The position numbers were made by a program, and so were the translations under genes. The notes beneath the pieces were generated by a model that saw only the letters and a program-made list of their open reading frames with translations, had not been told where the DNA came from and made no database searches. This document shows positions 35,101 through 42,779 of a DNA stretch of 64,000 nucleotides, piece after piece (positions within the stretch are counted from its first letter, which is position 1; each line of letters begins with the position of its first letter). The DNA is from Tubulanus polymorphus (lineage: Eukaryota; Nemertea; Palaeonemertea; Tubulaniformes; Tubulanidae): assembly GCF_964204645.1 (NCBI RefSeq), contig NC_134032.1, positions 15,748,775-15,812,774 on the forward strand. Reading direction: 5' to 3'.

Positions 35101-38100
35101 AAAAGAAGAGGATCCTCAATTCAGATCTGGCTAAGACTACTATTTGAGAATAGTTTCTGCACTTTTGAAAGAACTCGAATACCCATCCCAATAATATGAA
35201 GACACTCTCAAAATCAAAATCTAGGTCATTTCATTTTTATATGAACTACTATTTTTATTGAAACTACTATTTTTGGTGAAAAACATTACAATTAGAGATG
35301 ACAGGTAGGCCCTAGTCTGATCTGCTCGGTGGATCTGGAACCCGACAACCCTCCCCTCCCCCTCCTAGATCTGCCCCTGGATTATGATATCATTCATTCA
35401 CACATACAAAAACTGCCATTATCATAAATAATCAATATTTCTTACTATGTTACATCATACTAATCATAATCAAACATTCTTCTGATTGACCACTTCTCTG
35501 ATTGACCACTTCTTTTATTGACCACATCTTTAATTGACCACTTCTTTGATTGACTTCTGCAATGTTTCTTCACACCAAAAAAAAAGCTGAATATGTTGGA
35601 CGCCGTTTTAATGCGGCCATCTTGAATCACGGTTTATAGCCTCGCGCAATCCAAGATGGTCGTTTTGATATAAATCTCAGGACGGTTAAAGTTCTATAAT
35701 AAACCAAGTAGGTTTAGACTAGGTTTAGACACATACACGCACAGATAGGCACATACCTCAAGGAGATGAGGAATGAAATCCTGCTTTGCATGACACAAAT
35801 AGATTACACATTAAACTCCTCCATTTCTGTCTCTGTTCCGTCATCTTGTAAAGAAGTTTTTATATCTGATGAAGCTTTAACTCCTCTTTGGTGATTAGGT
35901 CTCATAACCGGTGGCATGGTGATTAGATCTCTTTACTGGTGGCATGTTATCTTGTATCGAAGTAGTTTCTTGTAAAAAATGGTTTTGATTTTTTCAACCA
36001 ATATTTTCTATTCTCTGTTGAAATTTGTTTTTGCTCATTTTTGTATATTTCATTTGCTCATGTTGTTTCATTATTTCAGCTTTTTGTTTTCATTTTACAT
36101 TTGTTGTGGTCTAGTTTGTCCCACAGTTTGAGGAGCTAGGCTCCGAGTTCCACAGTTTTTGGGAACTAGATCCTAAGTTCCACAGTTGTGAGGACCACCC
36201 AAATACTGCGTATTTTTGAGAATGGCTTCTGATTTTGTGTTTGATCCATATATCTTTCAACTTTTATTCAGCTTCAACTAGAAAAAGCCGGAAACTAATG
36301 AAAATTTGAAAATTATTGAAATTCTCAAGTCAATTCTGACTGAATATGAGTCGAAATATTTATCATTTCAGTTATAAATATACATCAGATGATGAGGCTG
36401 CATCTAGCGTAACGTCCGGGTCAGGTCCGAGTGCCGGAGCTCAGAGCAGTCCTCATCCGACTTCTCAACAGAGCTTCTCGCAATTCGCTTCATCGACCGC
36501 AGCAGCGCCACCTATGAATATGGAACCGTTACTCAATGAACTACAAGAGAAATACACGGAGGTTAAAGATATGAATCAACGAACTCAAGACAATTATGAA
36601 TCGATTAAGGTATGAATCGGAGGTTCCCGATTCTATCCGATTTTATGTCGGATATTCACAGATTTATCATCTTCAACTGAACTACAAACTCTATATCTAT
36701 AGCAAATACAGCCATCAGGCAGTCAGTTAACAAATATAGCAATCAGGCAGTCAGTTAACAAATATAGCAATCAGGCAGTCAGTTAACAAATACAGCAATC
36801 AGGCAGTCAGTTAACAAATATAGCAATCAGGCAGTCAGTTAACAAATATAGCAATCAGGCAGTCAGTTAACAAATACAGCAATCAGGCAGTCAGTTAACA
36901 AATATACAATCAGGCAGTCAGTAAACAAATATAGCAATCAGGCAGTCAGTTAACAAATATAGCAATCAGGCAGTCAGTTAACAAATACAGCCATCAGGCA
37001 GTCAGTTAACAAATATAGCCATCAGGCAGTCAGTCACTAAATCTACCTACTAAGTAATCTATTTGTATGTTTTCATGTAAAACTGAGCTGCTTATGATAA
37101 CATTTCAGGGCCAACTGACCAACGACTATGCATTCTATAAACAATCATTGGAAGAAGAACGATATAGATATGAACGCCTTGAAGAACAAATCAATGATTT
37201 GACTGAATTACATCAACACGAAATAACCAACCTCAAACAGGTATTTGAATATAGTCATCAGGCAGTCAGTTAACAAATATAGCCATCAGGCAGTCAGTTA
37301 ACAAATATAGCCATCAGGCAGTCAGTTAACAAATACAGCCATCAGGCAGTCAGTTAACTAACACAGCCATCAGGCAGTCAGTTAACAAATATAGCCATCA
37401 GGCAGTCAGTTAACAAATACAGCCATCGTTAGCCAATGTGTTTATCGTTAATTCTAGGAATTGAGTAGCATGGAAGAGAAAATGGAATATCAGTTAGAAG
37501 AGAGAACGAGAGACATGCAGGAAATGTTAGAAAGTTGTCAGACTCGGGTAGGTTTATACAGCATAGCCGACCAGTTGCCTGAATTCAACTGATGTTTCAT
37601 TAACGAATAACGTATTTACAGATAACGAAGATGGAATTGCAGCAACAGCAACAGCAGTTAATATCGATGGAAGGCGTAGAGAACGCGAATGCTCGAGCTG
37701 TTATAACTAAACTAATAAACGTCGTTTTAGCCATCCTAGCGGTCGTCCTCGTTTTAGTATCAACCATCATAAATTTGATATCACCGTTTTTAGTTTCACG
37801 GTACGTCATTGTCGACATCGTTTCAGTTAAAAGTTTGACTCTTTCATCCATTTGGTTCATGTTGATCTACCCGGCAGTGCGATGTATAACAGCATACCAC
37901 TGAATTGTGTGTACACCGCAGTGCAATGTATAACAGGCATACCACTGAATTGTGTGTATCCCGCAGTCCGATGTATAACAGGCATACCACTGAATTGTGT
38001 GTACACCGCAGTGCAATGTATAACAGGCATACCACTGAATTGTGTGTACACCGCAGTGCGATGTATAACAGGCATACCACTGAATTGTGTGTACACCGCA

Positions 38101-38664
38101 GTGCGATGTATAACAGGCATACCACTGAATTGTGTGTACACCGCAGTGCGATGTATAACAGGCATACCACTGAATTGTGTGTACCCGGCAGTGCGATGTA
38201 TAACAGGCATACCACTGAATTGTATGTACACCGCAGTGCGATGTATAACAGGCATACCACTGAATTGTGTGTACACCGCAGTCTGATGTATAACAGGCAT
38301 ACCACTGAATTGTGTGTACACCGAAGTGCGATGTTTCGTTAGATACTATTATTTCACTTCGTCAAATTGGTGCTGCCATCTTTCAATAGAAATATTAACT
38401 AATTGATAACGTGGATACGCCGCACTGCGGGGTAGGTGCAATATAGGATGGGTAGATTATACACTGCATATCGGGGTCGACGCAACGAAAGGGTTAATAT
38501 CAATGACTATATTTTTGATTTGTATTTTTATCTTCAGATTTCGTATCGTTTCGACAATAATACTTATCGTTGCCATAGTGATCGCCGTACAGAATTTCGA
38601 ACAGATCGAACACTGGACGAACGACGTCATCGATTTCTATAAACGACGAGTTTCGAAACAATAA
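16757..38664 (+). CDS. TMCC: TMCC1/2/3-family ER protein (transmembrane and coiled-coil domain; Dementin homologue), 14 exons
   Basis: Membrane protein of the endoplasmic reticulum with coiled coils and two C-terminal membrane spans; vertebrate TMCC1 acts in ER organisation (family knowledge). Exons: 16757-16914, 27465-27633, 28000-28195, 30359-30584, 31249-31293, 31850-31882, 32471-32550, 33464-33539, 34573-34650, 36372-36609, 37109-37240, 37458-37547, 37622-37800, 38538-38664. All have GT-AG borders, all phases join, and the sum is 1827 nt (608 residues plus stop). Landmarks: Ser-rich disordered N-terminus; coiled coil about 150-235 with [29 protein letters not shown] (about 251-259); [20 protein letters not shown] (about 279-298); second coiled coil about 415-530 including [10 protein letters not shown]; membrane spans about 538-558 and 569-585. 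Length is close to vertebrate TMCC1. Whether it is orthologous to TMCC1, 2 or 3 individually cannot be told; invertebrates usually have one gene. Confidence 0.96.
17258..17490. repeat. Minisatellite, 56-bp unit, four copies (TMCC intron 1)
   Basis: Unit contains ACGCTCTCAAGGACAGCCAG and CCCGATATGGGGTTAATGAA; period 56 from 17285 to 17341. Confidence 0.9.
17750..18330. repeat. Minisatellite, 24-bp unit, about 24 copies (TMCC intron 1)
   Basis: GAGTATCAGACCCTGATTTG unit, with AAGAAGC inserted at intervals. Open frames (CEYQTLI repeats) are artefacts. Confidence 0.95.
18460..18655. repeat. Purine-rich tract, GGTGGAGGGGAGAG repeats
   Basis: About 190 bp, nearly all A/G on the plus strand, with a recurring GGGGTGGAGGGGAGAGAG unit. 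Confidence 0.85.
18660..20755. other. TMCC intron 1, unique-looking AT-rich sequence
   Basis: No exon supported. Contains an (AT)n microsatellite at about 20103-20136. Confidence 0.6.
20760..21230. repeat. Minisatellite, about 30-bp unit, 15 copies (TMCC intron 1)
   Basis: GGGTTAAGGTTGCCCTGCAT plus GGCGCTAAGC; period 30, with some 29- and 34-bp variants. Confidence 0.92.
21240..22030. other. TMCC intron 1, no feature seen
   Basis: Only a short duplication of CAATGTCTCAGTAGATATTC at about 21467 and 21492. Confidence 0.55.
22093..22135 (-). ncRNA. Hammerhead-ribozyme-like motif (minus-strand copy)
   Basis: Reads CACCTGACGATGATTTCTAG on the minus strand, then GATGAGATCGAAACGTTGTG. CUGANGA and GAAAC boxes are present, the cleavage triplet would be GUU, and stem I is ACAC with GUGU. 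Confidence 0.5.
22138..22179 (+). ncRNA. Hammerhead-ribozyme-like motif (plus-strand copy)
   Basis: CACCTGACGATGATCCCTAG, then GATGAGATCGAAACGTCGTG. CUGACGA and GAAAC boxes, GUC triplet at 22173-22175, stem I of three pairs (CAC with GUG), stem II weaker than in the 42.4-kb copy. Confidence 0.5.
22500..23400. other. TMCC intron 1, with relic of a MITE-like repeat
   Basis: Bases about 22825-22910 (TATTGCTACGGCGAATTTAC ... AATTCAGTAAATAGCTA) are related to the insert at 34.95-35.03 kb. No exon seen. Confidence 0.55.
23430..24115. repeat. Minisatellite, 43-bp unit, 16 copies (TMCC intron 1)
   Basis: GGGACACCTTGGTGATTATC plus AGAGGCCAGGGTAAACAGAT; very homogeneous copies. Confidence 0.95.
24565..24955. 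repeat. Minisatellite, about 30-36 bp unit (TMCC intron 1)
   Basis: CAGGAGCCAGTTCTAGACCC followed by either TAGACACGGT or TAGAACCAGT; two subtypes in separate runs, then alternating. Confidence 0.92.
24960..26330. other. TMCC intron 1, no gene seen
   Basis: GCGACACCTGGTGGAT at about 25572 is the same word that makes up the 27.7-27.97 kb array. No exon supported; the small frame at 26076-26276 has no support. Confidence 0.55.
26335..26855. repeat. Minisatellite, 45-bp unit with CAGTGCAGTGTAT core (TMCC intron 1)
   Basis: About 11 copies of CTACCCCACAGTGCAGTGTA with a variable middle. Period 45 keeps frames open on both strands (178 and 144 codons), which are artefacts. The core resembles arrays at 37.87-38.34 and copies at 60.4-60.57 kb. 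Confidence 0.92.
27465..27633 (+). CDS. TMCC: TMCC exon 2
   Basis: Acceptor tttcag|G joins the phase-2 remnant to give Arg, then [17 protein letters not shown]. Ends TCAACG|gtaggt in phase 0. Basic and disordered; matches the position of the 'MKRGTSLHSRRGK' region of vertebrate TMCC1. Confidence 0.9.
27690..27970. repeat. Minisatellite, about 55-bp unit (TMCC intron 2)
   Basis: Four copies of GCACACTAGCGACACCTGGT followed by GGATCCTCTATCGTCGCAGT. The array fills most of the 366-bp intron between exons 2 and 3. Confidence 0.9.
28000..28195 (+). CDS. TMCC: TMCC exon 3 (start of first coiled coil)
   Basis: Begins ATG directly after tttgtag. Ser/Gly/Asp-rich stretch, then [20 protein letters not shown], the conserved start of the coiled coil. 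Ends AAAGAAG|gtaaat in phase 1. Could also provide an internal start for a short isoform. Confidence 0.93.
28207..30066. repeat. Minisatellite, 37-bp hairpin-forming unit, about 50 copies (TMCC intron 3)
   Basis: Unit GACTGTCTGGGTCAGACAGT plus ATCCAGCCTTACTCGGA. ACTGTCTG and CAGACAGT are reverse complements around a 3-base loop. The array begins 12 bases after the exon 3 donor and fills most of the intron. The open frame at 29659-30069 is an artefact. Confidence 0.97.
30359..30584 (+). CDS. TMCC: TMCC exon 4 (conserved coiled-coil core)
   Basis: Encodes [32 protein letters not shown] and [11 protein letters not shown], the family signature. Phase 1 in, phase 2 out (CTCAA|gtaagt). Confidence 0.97.
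30600..31085. repeat. Minisatellite, about 21-bp unit, 22 copies (TMCC intron 4)
   Basis: CAGTTCCACAGTTCTGAACC and variants. Reverse-strand open frames ([11 protein letters not shown] repeats) are artefacts. Confidence 0.93.
31249..31293 (+). CDS. TMCC: TMCC exon 5 (45-nt micro-exon)
   Basis: Encodes [14 protein letters not shown] between tttgtag and TTCAGG|gtaagt. Phase 2-2. Confidence 0.9.
31850..31882 (+). CDS. TMCC: TMCC exon 6 (33-nt micro-exon)
   Basis: Encodes [12 protein letters not shown] with its neighbours, matching the family GVVDSVKG segment. Phase 2-2, borders tttgcag and GA|gtaagt. Confidence 0.9.
31950..32420. repeat. Foldback repeats with GAGTTAACTCTGAGTT arms (TMCC intron 6)
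   Basis: ACAGTTGTGACTTAGAGTTA and later TTAACTCACAACTGTGGAAC form an inverted pair at 31960-32065; a related, partly inverted copy follows to 32330. Same family at 39.6-40.37 and 53.57-53.65 kb. Confidence 0.7.
32471..32550 (+). CDS. TMCC: TMCC exon 7
   Basis: Encodes [20 protein letters not shown] then DNISNL, highly conserved in TMCC proteins. Phase 2 in, phase 1 out (CTTAA|gtaagt). Confidence 0.96.
32541..32690. repeat. Triplication of exon 7 end with its splice donor
   Basis: About 44-bp unit containing CGAACTTCAGTAAGTACGAA, three copies; the first copy is the exon 7 end and its donor (CGAACTTAA|gtaagtacgaa). Confidence 0.85.
33225..33415. repeat. Tandem repeat, about 48-bp unit, three copies (TMCC intron 7)
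   Basis: GGTGAAAAATGGCTGTATTC then TTGAATACATGGAATACAGC; the TGTATTC and GAATACA parts are complementary, so each unit can fold. Confidence 0.85.
33464..33539 (+). CDS. TMCC: TMCC exon 8
   Basis: Encodes [20 protein letters not shown] and GTLPP. Phase 1 in, phase 2 out (CCGAG|gtaact). Confidence 0.9.
34573..34650 (+). CDS. TMCC: TMCC exon 9 (78-nt phase 2-2 exon, probably skippable)
   Basis: Borders atcttcag|TATG and CATCACAG|gtacgt. Reads [20 protein letters not shown], then Gly4 and His2. It enters and leaves in phase 2 with an AG remnant at both ends, so transcripts with or without it keep frame. I recall no matching segment in vertebrate TMCC. Confidence 0.7.
34805..35100. mobile_element. 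Foldback element copy 2 with a nested insertion (TMCC intron 9)
   Basis: The left arm and centre of the 11.19-kb hairpin (CGGTTTTATAGACTGGTATT ... GGGGGCTAACT) are followed at about 34885 by roughly 180 bp of foreign sequence (to about 35070). The right arm then resumes with TAGCCCCCGGGTTAAAGTTA. The insert contains GCTGCGGCGAATTTACTTAA and ATTCAGTAAAT, a small inverted-repeat element also seen at 22.83-22.91 kb. Confidence 0.75.
35100..36365. other. TMCC intron 9, no exon seen
   Basis: A few ATTGACCACTTCT repeats occur at 35484-35545. Otherwise AT-rich unique sequence. Confidence 0.55.
36372..36609 (+). CDS. TMCC: TMCC exon 10
   Basis: [20 protein letters not shown] matches the family YGSEEDCSSATSGS segment, followed by a Ser/Ala/Pro linker and [17 protein letters not shown] opening the second coiled coil. 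Phase 2 in, 0 out. Confidence 0.95.
36695..37040. repeat. Minisatellite, 28-bp unit, left half (TMCC intron 10)
   Basis: About 12 copies of ATCAGGCAGTCAGTTAACAA plus ATATAGCA. Confidence 0.95.
37109..37240 (+). CDS. TMCC: TMCC exon 11 (second coiled coil)
   Basis: Encodes [20 protein letters not shown] and [15 protein letters not shown], a family hallmark. Phase 0-0, 132 nt. Confidence 0.97.
37243..37428. repeat. Minisatellite, 28-bp unit, right half (TMCC intron 11)
   Basis: Six to seven copies of the same unit as 36695-37040, starting directly at the exon 11 donor. Exon 11 sits between the two halves. Confidence 0.95.
37458..37547 (+). CDS. TMCC: TMCC exon 12
   Basis: Encodes [20 protein letters not shown] and LESCQTR. 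Phase 0-0, 90 nt. Confidence 0.96.
37622..37800 (+). CDS. TMCC: TMCC exon 13 (poly-Gln and first membrane span)
   Basis: [12 protein letters not shown], then [12 protein letters not shown] and the hydrophobic span [20 protein letters not shown]. Phase 0 in, phase 2 out (TTTCACG|gtacgt). Confidence 0.97.
37865..38340. repeat. Minisatellite, 45-bp unit, 10 copies (TMCC intron 13)
   Basis: CCGCAGTGCGATGTATAACA plus GGCATACCACTGAATTGTGT. Open frames on both strands (about 145-154 codons) are artefacts of the 45-bp period. Confidence 0.95.
38538..38664 (+). CDS. TMCC: TMCC exon 14 (second membrane span and stop)
   Basis: Acceptor atcttcag completes Arg, then [20 protein letters not shown] and a basic end ...KRRVSKQ-stop (TAA 38662-38664). 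Confidence 0.95.
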
Positions 38665-38744
38665 CAAAGGATTTAAAATTAGAGGACTGAAAAAAAACTT
38701 GTGATTTCGGGTCGTAGATATCGGCATTGTATCGTTTACTGTAA

Positions 38745-38895
38745 CACGGGCTCAGTATGGTTCAGCATGGTTCATCAGGGCTGCGTATGGTTCAGCATGG
38801 TTCATCAGGGCTGCGTATGGTTCAGCATGGTTCATCATAGCTGCGTATGGTTCAGCATGGTTCATCATAGCTGCGTCTGGTTCAGCATTGCTCCA
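38745..38895. repeat. Short minisatellite, 30-bp unit, about five copies (TMCC 3' UTR or downstream)
   Basis: TATGGTTCAGCATGGTTCAT plus CAGGGCTGCG. Confidence 0.88.
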
Positions 38896-39594
38896 TATGG
38901 CTCGAAGTTCGGTTGTAAAATCAAGAGACTCTGAAATCTGTCTGAAGATTTAAAGCGGTATCGTTTGATTTTTTCGAGATATGAATTCTTTTTTTTTTCG
39001 CGAAAATACAGAAAAATTTAAAAAATTGTATTTCGTTCGTCGAATTCATCGAAAAAAAATATAAAACGTCGATACTCGTCGGAAAACAGCTCTAAAAACT
39101 CAAACACCTCGCGTAACTCAAATTAGTTGATCGAGTTTTACGAATTTGATCGTGAAATTCTTTTGAAATTCGGCGAATTCGAATTTTGCGAGTTTGAGAG
39201 CTGTTTGTAAATAGATGAATTTAAGTAATTAATTATATTAACGGGAAGAAGAGTTGAGGAGAGTAATGTACGTCACGCGCGCTCTCTCTTTCTCAACCCC
39301 TGTCTCGTAACATTGGAAAAAAATGATTTTAAAGAAAACTATGAAATTCATACAATCGTAACTGGAATTGATTATTTTTAATTCATCCCTCGAAGTCTGA
39401 CCTATTTTCATGTTATCGCTGATCGTTTTTATGCGTGTTTTAATTTAAACCCGACGTTTTTTAAAAATTCGGCCAAAATTTGATGAATTTTACACACGTT
39501 TATTTGCTCATGGATAGATCAAGTAATGTGCTATCTTCCTGCTCACCCCTGCCCCTCGCCAAGTCCAGGGGCCAGTAGCTCAAAAGTTTAAGAA

Positions 39595-40375
39595 GATAAC
39601 AGGATCCAGTTCCACAATTGTGAATTAGAGTTAACTCTGAGTTAAAGTTAGTTCATTTTCAATGTTTTAACTCAAGAGTCAAATTAAACTCACAACTGTG
39701 AAACTGGATCTGATTCCACAGTTGAGAGTTAGAGTTAAAATTAGTTCATTTTCAATGAGTTAACTCTGAGTCAAATTTAACTCACACTTGTGGAGAACTG
39801 GACCCAGTTCCACAGTTCTGAGTTAGAGTTAACTCTGAGTTAAAGTTAGTTCATTTTCAATGAGTTAACTCTGAGTTAAATCTTAACTCAACAACTGTGG
39901 AACTGGACCCTGTCGGACAAATACCATAGTAACATTGAAATTTTAATTGTCGCTATGTCAATTATCCACTGGTTAACTCTAAACAACCTTTCAGCAACTA
40001 CAGCCTCTGACTGCACCAGGATCCAGTTCCACAGTTGTTTTGTTGATTTGAGTTAAACCAATGAAAAAAGAACTGATCTTAACTCAACAACTGTGGAACT
40101 GGACCCTGTCGGACAAATACCATAGTAACATTGAACTTTTAATTGTTACTATGTCAACTATCCACTGGTTAACTCTACATGTTGAGCAACTGACTCCTGC
40201 AGTTGTTTTGTTTTATTCTCATTTGAGTTTTTTCTTATATCCAAGTGTGATACTGGACTCAGTTCCACAGTTGTGAGTTAGTGTTAACTCTGAGTTAAAA
40301 TTAGTTCATTTTCAATGAGTTAACTCAGAGAGTTAAATCTTAACTCACAACTGTGGAACTGGACCCTGAATGTTA
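39595..40375. repeat. Cluster of foldback repeats, CAGTTCCACAGTTGTGAGTT family
   Basis: Four to five elements of about 110 bp, each with complementary ends (CAGTTCCACAGTTGTGAGTT and AACTCACAACTGTGGAACTG) around TTAGTTCATTTTCAATGAGT. The stretch 39900-40140 also contains a direct duplication (CTGTCGGACAAATACCATAG). Confidence 0.85.
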
Positions 40376-40379
40376 GAAT

Positions 40380-42155
40380 TGCAGATTTAGGAATTTGAAT
40401 TCAATGCACTGATTCCTCGCAGCGCGTGTTTATCTAGTTTTAGTCATTATTGATTTTTACGGCAGTGAGCCTTTTAAAATCGTATCTTACGCCAAATGCA
40501 AACGAAATAACATGTTTTAAATAGTTTTTATATGCGCTTCGTGTATTTTTGAGTCTCTGTCTCTTCTTTCTTTTGTCAAAAATCTGCTTATGCTTTCGCA
40601 CGCGTGTTACATCATTAATAGATGCATGCTCTCTCCGAGGTCAGGAAAACTCTTTAACCCATTCCCCCTGATGCAACTATCCGTAACTGTTGGTAACAGT
40701 CTCCGAAAATGGTTAACTGTCCCCCCTGATGCACACAGTGCTGTCCACCATTCCTGATAATTGTATAAATATCCATATATAAGCAATTTTTGTATTTGCC
40801 AAAAAAAACTGGTTCTGTTATTTCTGTTTTGGGAACGCTGTGAGGCTAGAATTAATTTGTACCGTTAGAAGTGTACATATGTGTATTCATTCGTGTAAAT
40901 ACCGTAAATGTGGTGGTACAAATGAATTCATGTATATAAATGTTGAAGAAATGGTGTAAATAACCTTAATAAGAAAGTACTTTAGTTGTTAAACGATTTG
41001 ACGATGATGTGGAATTAATGCACTTTAAACCGACCGAAATAAAACAATAGATTTATCATCACAAATGAGGGATGTGGTGAAACGTTGCGTTTCACCAGAA
41101 TTTCCAAATCTACTGATTTTAACTTTGATGATTTAAATGTCTCTGCTGTAGATCTCCTTTGTATTTCACTAAGTTAGGCTTCCAATGCACCGGTTTTATT
41201 TTGTAACGAACTGTGTTTCATGCAACACCACCAGCTAATTCCTTCAGATGGCGTGACGAGCACTCGGCCAAAATAAATTCATTAGGTTAAAAAATGATAC
41301 CTCATTCTCAGCATATGGAGAAATAAGGCCTCCATTTTTAGCCCTATCGATGAACTATGAGTTGAATTTTTAGGCTGCTGAGTCGATAGATTATCTCACA
41401 GGAACCAATAACTATTTCATCTACTCAAGTGTTTTTGTGCGTCGTTATATCAGCCATATTTGAAATTCAGTGTTTTTATGAAACTGGTCTCAGAATTCCT
41501 TCTATAATTCACTACGACCATGTAGACCCATCTTCTGAATGTCGAGGTAGCTTTATAGTCTGCCCAAAAGGGGGCGTTTAGGTATATTTAGCCTAAAAGG
41601 GTCATCGTCAGGTAAAATGATGTCATTCATTTATTACTTGATTCGTGCGTAGCACTTATTTATTAATTCCATCGGTGATAATCAAAGATTTATTAATTGT
41701 GAAATTAATGAAACTTCAATTGATACATAAACTGATTGATTGATTATTGATTATTATTGATTAATATTGATTATTATTATTATTATTATTGTTATGATGG
41801 AAAAACGATAAGATTGTAAATAAATATAATTTAAAAAAGATGATAGAATAAAAGTATTACGTTGTTACGACTGTGATAGTAACATCAACTACATTAGTTC
41901 ATGTATATCTGTTCGTTATTCCATTGTCCCGGGTTTAAACCTGGTCTATTGACGTTGATAGCCGGTGAAAAAAGGTGTCCCTGAATAGAAGAGCATGAAT
42001 AAGGAGACACCGTCCAGACTGGAAGAGTGGTCTTCTCATGCGTTACGCAGATGAAAAATGGGATACACGGGTTTCCAACACAACTAACACTGATTCTGAG
42101 TGGTCCTGATGCTGATTAGAGGATGTACAGGGGGTGTCACGACCGTACGGTGCTG
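40380..42155. other. Intergenic, AT-rich, no gene seen
   Basis: Several AATAAA words and an ATT microsatellite near 41760-41790; no coding evidence. Confidence 0.55.
41038..41043 (+). terminator. Candidate TMCC polyadenylation signal
   Basis: AATAAA about 2.4 kb after the stop. The intervening 38.67-41.0 kb is AT-rich with foldback repeats and has no competing gene, so a long 3' UTR is possible. Inferred only. Confidence 0.3.
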
Positions 42156-42162
42156 TCCCTAT

Positions 42163-42312
42163 GCTCAGCGTTAGCGGGATTTTCATACACTAATGTAAGT
42201 CAACTCTGGCAATCGAGTTGCTGTCCAGTTATACTTCGTGACCCTAGCATGCCAGAGTAGACTTACGTTAGTTTATGAGAATCCCGCTAACAATGAGCAT
42301 AGCGGCAGCACC
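42163..42312. repeat. Foldback (MITE-like) element with about 55-bp arms
   Basis: GTGCTGTCCCTATGCTCAGC and GCGGGATTTTCATACACTAA on the left return as reverse complements on the right (GAGAATCCCGCTAACAATGA, ATGAGCATAGCGGCAGCACC). Central spacer about 40 bp. Confidence 0.85.
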
Positions 42313-42436
42313 ATAGGAACCCAGTAATTACTGACAATTTACCACCAATTTACTCACCCACTCACCCATTCACTCACCAATTTACTCAATTAACCTGTCC
42401 TCCTCTGTATATATACCCCTGTTTTTAGTCTATTTC

Positions 42437-42480
42437 TCACACCTGACGATGATCTCTAGAGTGAGATCGAAACGTCGTGT
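42437..42480 (+). ncRNA. Hammerhead-ribozyme-like motif, best copy
   Basis: Layout of a minimal type I hammerhead: stem I strand ACAC (42439-42442), CUGACGA (42443-42449), one extra U (42450), stem II GATCTC/GAGATC (42451-42456 with 42463-42468), GAAA (42469-42472), palindromic ACGU as stem III (42472-42475), GUC (42474-42476), stem I strand GUGU (42477-42480). Cleavage would fall after 42476. The extra U before stem II departs from the consensus. Such minimal hammerheads with very short stem III are known from Penelope-like retroelements (established knowledge) and may work as dimers. Confidence 0.55.
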
Positions 42481-42560
42481 CTTTTAAATATTTTAGATTT
42501 AATAAATAAATTCTGGTTTTTAAATTCTTTTAATCTGTAAATAGTGGGATTTTATTTGAA
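42481..42560 (+). mobile_element. AT-rich 3' tail shared with the 22-kb elements
   Basis: TAAATTCTTTTAATCTGTAA and ATAGTGGGATTTTAT match the tails next to the 22.1-kb motifs, showing that motif and tail travel together. Source element (possibly Penelope-like) is inferred; no reverse transcriptase of that type is attached here. Confidence 0.6.
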
Positions 42561-42779
42561 ATGTACATCAAACTCGCCATCTATCGGAATATGTAATAAG
42601 TTTTTTTAAATAAACACAACCGAGTAATTACACTGATACAGTGGTTATGGTGCTGAATAGGTGATGTACAAGGGCAGTACCAAGCAGTAGGACCTGAATA
42701 CGAAGAAAACTCAACAGCTCTAAAACTATGAGTAAATAGCCGGAGTGCTCCTCCGCACGCTCACGGCGAGTCGACGTTG

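Noticed and set aside
37844-38342. Four open frames of about 145-154 codons
   Set aside because: 45-bp minisatellite in TMCC intron 13; no splice or domain support.
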